From: Exophiala sp. HKRS030
Lineage: Eukaryota > Ascomycota > Eurotiomycetes > Chaetothyriales > Herpotrichiellaceae
Length of the DNA stretch: 40,086 nt
Direction of reading: 5' to 3'
Assembly: GCA_023897205.1 (NCBI GenBank)
Contig: JAHWDD010000041.1
Coordinates: 3,248 to 43,333, forward strand
Shown: piece after piece, positions 33,313 through 40,086 of the stretch
Numbering within the stretch: the stretch's first letter is position 1
How the letters are laid out: each line of letters begins with the position of its first letter
Program-made: the position numbers and the translations under genes
The notes under the pieces: generated by a model
Seen by the model: the letters and a program-made list of their open reading frames with translations, nothing else
What the model was told of the DNA's origin: nothing
Databases searched by the model: none

Positions 33313-33340
33313 TGCCGCGGCAATGCCCATTACCGCGGCA
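33313..33340. promoter_or_regulatory. Paired CCGCGG palindromes, 18 bp apart
   Basis: TGCCGCGGCA (33314-33323, core 33315-33320) is a 10-bp perfect palindrome, and TTACCGCGGCA follows with core 33333-33338. The cores start 18 bp apart. About 265-285 bp before the ADH ATG. Confidence 0.5.
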
Positions 33341-33383
33341 ACAAAGTTGCTCTCACACCATTTGGCGGACCCCGGGATCAAGT

Positions 33384-33392
33384 TCCGCGGCT
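33384..33392 (+). promoter_or_regulatory. CCGCGG palindrome, TCCGCGGCT
   Basis: Sits in TTCCGCGGCTTTC, matching the extended motif through CCGCGGCT. About 210 bp before the ADH ATG. Confidence 0.48.
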
Positions 33393-33572
33393 TTCTCATC
33401 GCTCATACCGACGGTCACTGCCAGGCCATCCATGGCGGGGCAATCTCCAGTCTCGTTAAGGCGAGCCCCAAGACCCATGCTAGCTCCAAACAAGTCTCAC
33501 GTATCCTTGCAATATATCTCCAGGAATCAGACCTCTCGATGGGGCGCGACGTAGCAGCCAGGACTGAATTGA

Positions 33573-33578
33573 CCGCGG
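33573..33578 (+). promoter_or_regulatory. CCGCGG palindrome close to ADH start
   Basis: Core within GACCGCGGCCTTT, only about 23 bp before the ADH ATG at 33601, possibly inside the 5' untranslated region. The weakest of the four in flank match. Confidence 0.35.
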
Positions 33579-33600
33579 CCTTTAGTGCGTATCAGCAAAC

Positions 33601-34700
33601 ATGAGCTCTTCGACAGCAACCATGAAAGCTGGCCAATGGGATCCTAAACAGCAAAAGGCCGTCGTCAACACCATCCCCATCCCAGAGCCCGGTCCGAATG
33701 AGATATTGGTCAAGATTACCTCCGCGTCTTTATGCCATACCGACATCATCGCAATCGAAAGGCCAGATCTACAAGAGCCATTCACACCAGGACACGAAGG
33801 GGTTGGAATCGTCGACCAGATTCATCCATCCGTCAAGGGCAAGGGATACGATGTTGGCGACGCCATCGGCTTTCTCTACATTCTCGGCTGCTGTTTCGAA
33901 TGCGAGGCCTGCATGGTTCATAACCTTCTCTGCCTGAATGGTAAAGCTGAACTCTCCGGCTTCACCAAACCCGGTTTTTTCGCCGAGTACGCCATCGTCG
34001 ACTATCGAAATTGTATTCATCTGCCCAAGCATTGGAGCCTGCAGACGAGCTCGGTCTTCTTTTGCGCTGGATTGACCTGTAAGATGCTTTTCTCCTAGAG
34101 CTCCCCTGGTTTCTCTGTTGACGAATATCCCTACCAGCTTTTCACGCCGTGGACTCATGTGAGCTCAAGCCTGGCCAGTGGCTCGGGGTGATTGGGGCGG
34201 GAGGACTAGGTCAGATTGCGACGCAATATGCGAAAGCGATGGGGCTTAATGTCGTCGCTATCGATATCAACGACAAGACACTAGAAGTGTGTCAAGCCCA
34301 GGGGGCTGATGCCATTTTCAACTCGAGGACCGACCCAGAATATGTGACCAAGGTTAAAGATTTGACGGGAATCGGTGTCCATGCCGCCGCCGTCTTTAGT
34401 AATGCTAAGGTTGCCTACACAAATGCCCCGCGCATCATCCGGACAGGGGGACTTCTCATGGTCATTGGATTGCCATACGAGCCACTGGAGATCCCGGCTA
34501 TGGACCTAACTTTGGCCAAATATCGCGTCAAGAGCGAGGGTCCAGGGATTCCTCAAAGATTAAAGCAGGCGGTGGACTTTTCGGCCAAGCATAACATTGT
34601 TCCCGAAGTCGGACTGAGGAAGCTGGAAGAGCTGGATGATATGATCAGCGAGATGCGCGCGGGAACGGCGACCAAGAGAATGGCCGTCACATTCATATAG
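33601..34700 (+). CDS. Zinc-dependent alcohol dehydrogenase (MDR family)
   Basis: Exons 33601-34078 and 34138-34700 around a 59-bp intron (GTAAGA..ACCAG) give 346 residues. It should interconvert an alcohol and an aldehyde or ketone. Catalytic zinc ligands: Cys45 (SLCHTD), His65 (GHEGVG) and the cysteine of FFCAGLT. Structural zinc cysteines are 98, 101, 104 and 111; the last gap is six residues where seven is usual. The Rossmann motif GAGGLG is followed by VVAIDIND, whose acidic residue favours NAD over NADP. It resembles fungal ADH1-like enzymes but with replaced structural-loop residues. Divergent from the regulator, with four CCGCGG sites in front. Could supply aldehyde to the ALDH at the other end of the cluster. 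Confidence 0.92.
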
Positions 34701-35605
34701 ACGAGTCGTCCGGAGTACAAAGTACAGAGAATGACCTGACCCTGTCGTCGCCGTGTTGCCGTCGAGCCGTGATATCTAACAGCGGCCATATTTCACCTGC
34801 CAAGGTATGGTCGAACAGCTCGAGGCTCCCGCCCGATTAGGAAACCGAGTGATGCCGCCCTTGCTCACCCCCGACTCGCGCGACCAGGGTGAGTGACCAC
34901 CCTTGACTTCACCGGTGGGAGGGGGCGAAATCCTGGCGGGACGCTAAGGGCCACCGTGGCTTCGGTGGTGCGACGCTTGACGGCCGGTCGAGGGACGCTG
35001 CCTGCCTATCTGCTTTGTTGATTGGGGGTGCTGAAGTGCCCTGCGGGCTAAGGAATAAGCGTCACAAAGCAGCGTCGATTCCTCGCATCCTCACGGGCCG
35101 TTTTTACTCGAGCAGATCACGTAGTCACATTTTACTCCCCTCCCCCTTCGCCGACTGGAGGGGGTTTTCTATTGTCGCTTTCTCTCCTCTCTCTATATGT
35201 CCACATCAACGCTCGACGATCACAATCATCCTTCTACAATCCCGTCCCGCCTGAGACTTGACGTCGTCTTTCAATCTTCGAACGGGCGCGACCTTTGAGA
35301 GAGGCCGTTGCGAAGAAGGAGCCTACCAATGTCGACCACCCACCTCTATCCTCCATGCCTACCAAGTCGGACCAGGTTACTACATTCGTGAACATTATGC
35401 CTTCGTCACGGAGAGTGTGACACTGGGATCAACTCCCAAATCCCGAATCCCGATGACTCGATTCGCGACACCCCATTCACGAACATCGATACAGTACACT
35501 CCGAGCGGTCCTACTAGGTCTCACACTCCGCCGCAGACTGAGCGATTGATGGCGTGTCCAGTGTGGGCCAATGGGAGAAATGGCTCATAAGAATCGAAGC
35601 TCAAC

Positions 35606-35827
35606 ATGTCTTCAAATGAGGCTGCTGGAGGTGTCGAGACACACCACTGCGGACGTTGTGTCGTCAGGTTCACTGCACGAGCTGCTGAGCCCCCCTGCCA
35701 TGTGGTGGCCCTGCCATGTGGTGGGATCGGCCGCGAATTGATCACCACCTGGATCCTGCCTTGCGGGAGGCTGACGCGGCGGCCGAATCCGCTGGAAGAA
35801 CGAAGGGAGGCATTGGAGGCGGCGTGA
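35606..35827 (+). CDS. Short Cys-containing ORF, possibly a degenerate gene
   Basis: 73 codons from an ATG. The N-terminal half reads HHCGRCVVRFTARAAEPPC followed by HVVALPCGG, a cysteine spacing seen in some short fungal proteins with zinc-binding-like clusters. The middle of the frame overlaps a perfect 16-bp tandem repeat. A pyrimidine-rich stretch about 400 bp upstream could be a promoter. No family assignment; it may be one exon of a decayed gene or chance. Confidence 0.2.
   Translation: MSSNEAAGGVETHHCGRCVVRFTARAAEPPCHVVALPCGGIGRELITTWILPCGRLTRRPNPLEERREALEAA
35693..35724. repeat. 16-bp perfect tandem repeat
   Basis: Two identical copies of CCCTGCCATGTGGTGG at 35693-35708 and 35709-35724. 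Sixteen is not a multiple of three, so the duplication would shift any frame through it. Confidence 0.85.
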
Positions 35828-36984
35828 TGGCCAAGGAGGAGGGGTTCGGGCGACGACAAGCATAAACTTCCAAGAATGCCGGCCGACCCTTCGGTCTGTA
35901 GATCTAGGCACCAATACTTCTACCTCAAGGTGACGGATGCCCTGATTATGAGAACGCGAATACGTTCGACATCCTCATTCTTCAGCTACCCCTGGTGGCG
36001 AAGCGGGTGCGCGAACTACGGCAAGAACCGTTTGACTTCTGTGGTCACCTTTCCACGGTCAAGAGAAGCATGGCTCTCGGCACCCCGATGAAACGCAGAA
36101 TGTCTCCGATCATTGCGCCTTTAATGACTCTCATACACAACACAACATTAGTACAACTACGCGTAGAGGTTTTCCCTCCGCTTCTTGTCAGCCTACATTA
36201 TTTGCCTCAAATGCTCTCGCGATATGCGCTCCTCACCGACATTGACTAGCACGTCTGCCGTCCCTGATTCTCATAGCCTCACGCTCAGGCCTCTCAGACT
36301 CTCTCAGCCCTTTTGAAGGCTTTGCCTCTGCTGGGACGCCAGGTCTCGGGCGACCGCTAAAGCGAGATTGATCTCTGTCTACCTCGTCCGAGTCAGAGTC
36401 TTCCTCCTGGCCGGCGCTCTCAGTCCCTTGATATCGTTACCGACGATGAAAGGACGCACAGTCTTTGCCCGGCTCGGTCCTTTTGCTTTCTGCCGAGCAT
36501 CTTATCTCGATCACCAAACCTCCCTCTACAGCTCCACTGTTTGCCTACATGGTATATGACATACATGGGAGCGCTTGCCTGGCTAATGGGATTGCCCGCT
36601 GTCCAGGCACGAAGTCTGACCATACTTCTCGTAAAAACACCGATATGTTGGTACAACGCTCCCTGACGCCACGATATTCCTTCGAAACCATGTAATCCTA
36701 GGCAAAAGCTTCGATCACGTGCTGGCTTCGTTCTGGGATTTCTTTCGGCCGAAAAAAGCTGGCATATGGTCCTCTAGCCCCACTATGCTAGCGATTGTGC
36801 AATCACCCCTTCATTATGCGTGCACTGCTTCCGAACACACTTCGCTGACCAGAGCAGCCCAGATGTATAAATGGTGGTTCGGCAGTTGCTCATGTACATG
36901 CGAAGAATTCTCTGTGAGGAAGCGTGCAGAATACATTGAAGTCTTTCAGATTGTCGAATTTCGTTCTACACAATAGTTTGCATC

Positions 36985-38152
36985 ATGTCTAAAATCGCTG
37001 TTGCGGGTGGCAATGGAGGCCTGGGTCGCATGATTGTAGAAGCATTGATCGCTGCCAAAAAGGATGTCGTGATAATTAGCAGAAAGGTTAGTTGTCAACC
37101 TCCGACCGCTGTTGGGGCCCTGTTATGGTTAACATTGGGTCTGAAAAGAGTGACCCGACCAACCAAACTGCAACTGTTGTCGGAATCAACTATTCCAACA
37201 TCGAAGCCACCAAGAAAATTCTGGAGGAGCAGAATGTCGGCACCATCATTTCAGCTCTGCCACTTCTCCAGTCAAATGACCATGAATTGAACCTGGTGAA
37301 GGCTGCGGATGCTTCTAGCACCACCAAACGCTTTATCCAGAGCTCTTGGGGCATCCCGTATAGTGAAGAGTAAGGCATACAACAGAATGTTTACAAAACC
37401 ATTCACGCTGACCATGCGGGCCACTTTATAGCACTGCTAAAACATTCCCCCAGCAAAGCTCAAGCTGGAATCTCTAGAGAGTCTAAGTAAGACATCACTA
37501 GAGTACGCCCGTGTTCATTGCGGGTACTTCCTCGATTATTGGGGAATACCAGAAATCAAGAGCTACCTTACGCCAGCTACGGTGGTGGTCGATCTTGCAG
37601 GCAACAAGGCGGCTATTCCCGGCAGCGGCAACACTCCTGTGGTCTTCACGCACACACGCGACGTTGCCGCGGCCACGGTCAAGCTAGTAGAGCTTCCTCG
37701 ATGGAAAGTTGACAACTATATCATCGGAGACAAGCTCAGCTTTAACGAGTTAGTTGATAAAGTGCAAAATATCAAAGGTACGTGGACTGGGTTTGGCAAA
37801 TATCTATACATGAGTTGCAAGCTCCCCAGCTACTCCTTGGCATCAAACGTGATTGTTTTGACTGATGCGATCCATGGTTTGCGTAGGTTCCAAGCTAGAG
37901 GTTGTATATGACTCCATGGAGAAGCTAAAGAGCGGCCAAATCACCGAGTTACCAGCACATGTCAATGTATACCAGTTCTTCCCCAAAGAACAACTCCAGT
38001 ACGTATTTGCGACATTTGGTCTCTGGTTTGAGGAGGGTCTCTTCAACCTGGCACCGACCGAGAATAGCGTGGATCTGAATAAGTTCCTTTCAGACGGTGA
38101 ACTGTTGACCGCTGAGCGTCTGTTCCAGCAAAAGTATGGTGCAGCGAAATAG
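36985..38152 (+). pseudogene. NmrA-like / isoflavone-reductase-like gene with one frameshift
   Basis: Four exons (36985-37086, 37149-37369, 37432-37777, 37887-38152) encode an NAD(P)-binding reductase of the NmrA / isoflavone reductase type, about 311 residues. Seen: GGNGGLG dinucleotide motif at the start, NVGTIISALP, FIQSSWGIPYSEE, YFLDYWGIPEIKSYLTP, AIPGSGNTPVVFTHTRDVA and a C-terminal PKEQLQYVFATFGLWFEEG. Exon lengths sum to one base short of a whole reading frame. The break falls at the five-C run 37447-37451, where the exon 3 start reads TAKTFP in one frame and KLKLESLESL follows in the next. A lost C or a sequencing error explains this; no alternative splice I tried repairs it. No cluster motif lies in its promoter, so it may be outside the regulon. 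Confidence 0.78.
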
Positions 38153-38254
38153 CGATGACACTGAATTGCAAAGTTTAGTCACGAGGAGGCCGGGAGGCCG
38201 GGCACCGCCTCATTTGGCACCACATCTTTCAATTTTTATGTGCAGTCTAACTAA

Positions 38255-38554
38255 CTAGTTGAAATATGGGTCGTCGTTCGCAATCTTCAGTTGCTTCAGC
38301 GCGCTATCCAGAGGAGTTGTTTTGACGCCCGGATAGACGGTGAGGCTCGGAAACGTCCATGTACCCTTGATCATAAACAATTGAGCGGGCACGCCTAGAA
38401 ACGCATGAAGGTTCTGGGAGCCATTTTGCTCTCTCGCTTTCCGTACTACCTCTTCGAGATCCTCAGCACCACCCATTCTCCTCAACTGAAGCTTTTCACT
38501 GAGAACCCGCTCGTAGGCCGACGACAGTGCAACGACCCACCCTGCCCTTGTTTG
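38255..38554 (-). CDS. Unrecognised C-terminal coding fragment, fused to LINE RT
   Basis: About 100 codons, ending with a stop at 38255-38257, continue in the same frame as the LINE RT upstream but do not look like RT. Seen: YERVLSEKLQLRRMGGAEDL, EEVVRKAREQNGSQNLHAFL, GVPAQLFMIKGTWTFPSLTV and YPGVKTTPLDSALKQLKIAN. The composition is regular and protein-like, so I think it is the end of some real gene that I cannot name. Its own N-terminus is replaced by the LINE. The stop is about 100 bp from the end of the NmrA-like gene, which runs the other way. Confidence 0.5.
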   Translation of the reverse strand, partial: QTRAGWVVALSSAYERVLSEKLQLRRMGGAEDLEEVVRKAREQNGSQNLHAFLGVPAQLFMIKGTWTFPSLTVYPGVKTTPLDSALKQLKIANDDPYFN

Positions 38555-39970
38555 CGATTCGACCCAGCGCACCACAGTCTCGGGCACCTGGCGACATCGC
38601 AGGCGTTGGAGAAGGACGTTTCGGTTGACGCCATTGTATGCCTCTTTGACGTCAAAGCTGACCAGGCTGAGCACCTTCCTGTCTCGCCAGGCGTCGTAGA
38701 TCTTCTCTTGCAGAAGCATGAGAGCTTGGACGGTCGAATGACGTTTCCGTGCGCCAAACTGGTTCTTGGGCAGGAGAGAACACGTCTCTGCCAGGAAGGA
38801 TAGCCTCTCTGCTAGGATCGACTCTAACGCCTTCGCCAGCGTGGGTAATAGCGATATGGGCCGATAGGCCTTTGCGTTCGTGTAGTCCCGCTTGTCTGGC
38901 TTGCACAGCGGTATGATTTTCGCCTGCTTCCATGCTTGCGGGATGATGACCGTTCTTAATGACGCCTCGAAGAGGAGAAAGACCCACCGACCGAGGATCG
39001 GCTACAGCTCCTTCCAGACGACCGCGGGTGCGTCATCCAGGCCAGGTGCTTTGTATGGCTGTGCCCGGAGTACCGCTCCTTCCACTTCGTGCATGGTAAG
39101 TGGCTCCTCACAGGAGCTGGGTGTCCTCTGCCTCCGGCACGTGATCCTGCCTGGTGGGATGTTGACTGATCTGGGGATTATCCTCCACCAAGAGGCCTCC
39201 AACCGTCAGTCCAGGGATACGGTGGAAACCACCGCTCCCGTCGGGTTGGAGGTACTTCGCCGCCTTCAGATGCTGTCGGTGTTCTGTAGAAACTCGTCCC
39301 AGTGACATCTCTTTTGACGTTTCACTGTGTCGTGGAAACGCTTTTTGGCCTCTCGAGCCGCGCGCTCCAACGATTCATCACTGGTGCCAGCCCTTCGCAG
39401 GCCCGGCAGCGGTTTCGTATCTGGGTGTAATCTTGTCGGAGTCTCGTCAGATCGAGATTCCACCATCGTCGTGTATAGGGTGATGGCCTCGACGTGGGCA
39501 CATGCTGATGGAGTACTCTGCACCATCTCAATCAAGCGAGTCGACTGCTCCTCCACTTCACCATCCCCTATACTTTCAGGGAGAGTTCCCACCTCTCGGG
39601 CCATGGCCGTTCGAACCCGTTTCCAATCCGCGCTTTTAAAGACCTTTCGAGGTGGCGTAATTACCTCGGGCACGTCAATCGCGAAAGTGGTGCTGATGGC
39701 GATGTGAGCCGATCCGTGCTCCATACTGTGCGGTTCGCAGATGAGCCGATCTTCGGCCAGACCACTACTGGCGAAAACGAGGTCGATGGTGCTGTCACCG
39801 CTCGAGCTCTCAAAGGTGACCGTGCCGCGGGGGAGGAGAAGCCGTAGGTCGAGGTCATCCATCAGATCCAGAATCTCCTGTGCCTCTCCTTGCCGAGGTG
39901 AAGCACCGATCGCGTCGCCACCCCATAGTTGGTCATGTCGATTGAAGTCACCGGCGACGCAAAGAATCAT
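38555..39970 (-). mobile_element. Third LINE fragment, decayed EN and RT
   Basis: Minus-strand LINE ORF2 remnant. It begins in the second half of the endonuclease (39970 onward: VAGDFNRHDQLWGG, later GSAHIAIST), passes the linker (AREAKKRFHDTVKRQKRCHW) and reaches RT with APGLDDAPAVVWKEL, an in-frame stop near 39003, SYRPISLL-type text in another frame, and motif A FDVKEAYNGV. Frameshifts occur near 39266 and 39200, with at least one more between 38720 and 39000. Homology stops after RWVES at about 38555. ORF1 and the start of the endonuclease are absent. It is not functional. Confidence 0.8.
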
Positions 39971-40086
39971 ATGTATATTTGCCGTGTCTACCTATCTAGA
40001 CTATACCCTAGTTTTCAGCCTCATGCCTCAACGACTCTTGGGGTGGACGAGGCCCCTCACGCCTAGGTGACTCTCTGTTTACTCCT
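39971..40086. other. Non-LINE sequence at right edge
   Basis: Endonuclease homology of the LINE stops at about 39970, and the 116 bp to the window edge match nothing I recognise. On the minus strand it ends in gcaaatataca next to the LINE, which could be the end of an LTR, but the piece is too short to judge. Confidence 0.3.

Larger units (their letters stand above)
32667..33600. promoter_or_regulatory. Divergent promoter region of regulator and ADH genes
   Basis: 934 bp between two start codons, with four CCGCGG palindromes, all in the ADH-proximal third (33315-33578). No convincing gene lies inside; the small plus-strand frames at 33312-33604 are probably promoter sequence. Confidence 0.5.
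34701..36984. other. Long gap between ADH and NmrA-like genes
   Basis: 2.3 kb with pyrimidine-rich stretches, a short tandem repeat and one Cys-containing short frame (listed separately). I found no CCGCGG in it by eye. Nothing else here can be called. Confidence 0.4.

Noticed and set aside
33312..33604. Plus-strand frames before the ADH gene as an extra gene
   Set aside because: They cover the palindrome-rich promoter, have no domain and end at the ADH start.

Overview
The window looks like genomic DNA of a filamentous ascomycete (Pezizomycotina). The reasons are protein-coding genes with short introns (44-109 bp, GT..AG, fungal-style donors), a Zn2Cys6 transcription factor, a TRI12-type MFS transporter, a fungal BTB protein and several Tad1-like LINE retrotransposons. 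I found no tRNA, rRNA, CRISPR or bacterial-type operon.

Layout. Positions 1-222 are the 5' end of a LINE on the minus strand, running off the left edge. 223-7081 is gene-poor and holds one recognisable gene, an alpha/beta hydrolase broken by one in-frame stop (2443-3357). 7082-11342 is a second copy of the same LINE family on the plus strand. 11343-11507 is a short LTR-like sequence. 11508-14786 is a LINE of a different family on the minus strand. Both LINEs stop at the same conserved RT motif, on either side of the LTR-like piece. 15348-16411 is a BTB/POZ gene. 16412-19428 holds remnants only: an RNase H1 N-terminal-type domain and the C-terminus of a protein kinase.

19429-34700 is a compact metabolic gene cluster: aldehyde dehydrogenase (-), TRI12-type MFS transporter (+), AtuA/DUF1446 protein (-), putative cyclase-family hydrolase (+), CmcJ/NvfI-type oxygenase (+), Zn2Cys6 regulator (-) and zinc alcohol dehydrogenase (+). 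After a gene-poor gap come an NmrA-like reductase with a one-base frameshift (36985-38152) and a third, decayed LINE (38555-39970, minus) joined in frame to an unrecognised C-terminal coding fragment (38255-38554).

How the genes may work together. The ADH and ALDH pair could oxidise an alcohol to an acid. The oxygenase, cyclase-family enzyme and AtuA protein would act on the same or a linked substrate, the MFS protein would move substrate or product, and the Zn2Cys6 protein would control the set. The substrate cannot be read from the sequence. The strongest new signal is a palindrome, CCGCGG (often within TTCCGCGGCTA), present at least twice in each promoter region of the cluster and not found by eye in the promoter of the neighbouring NmrA gene. 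It is a good candidate for the binding site of the cluster's own regulator.
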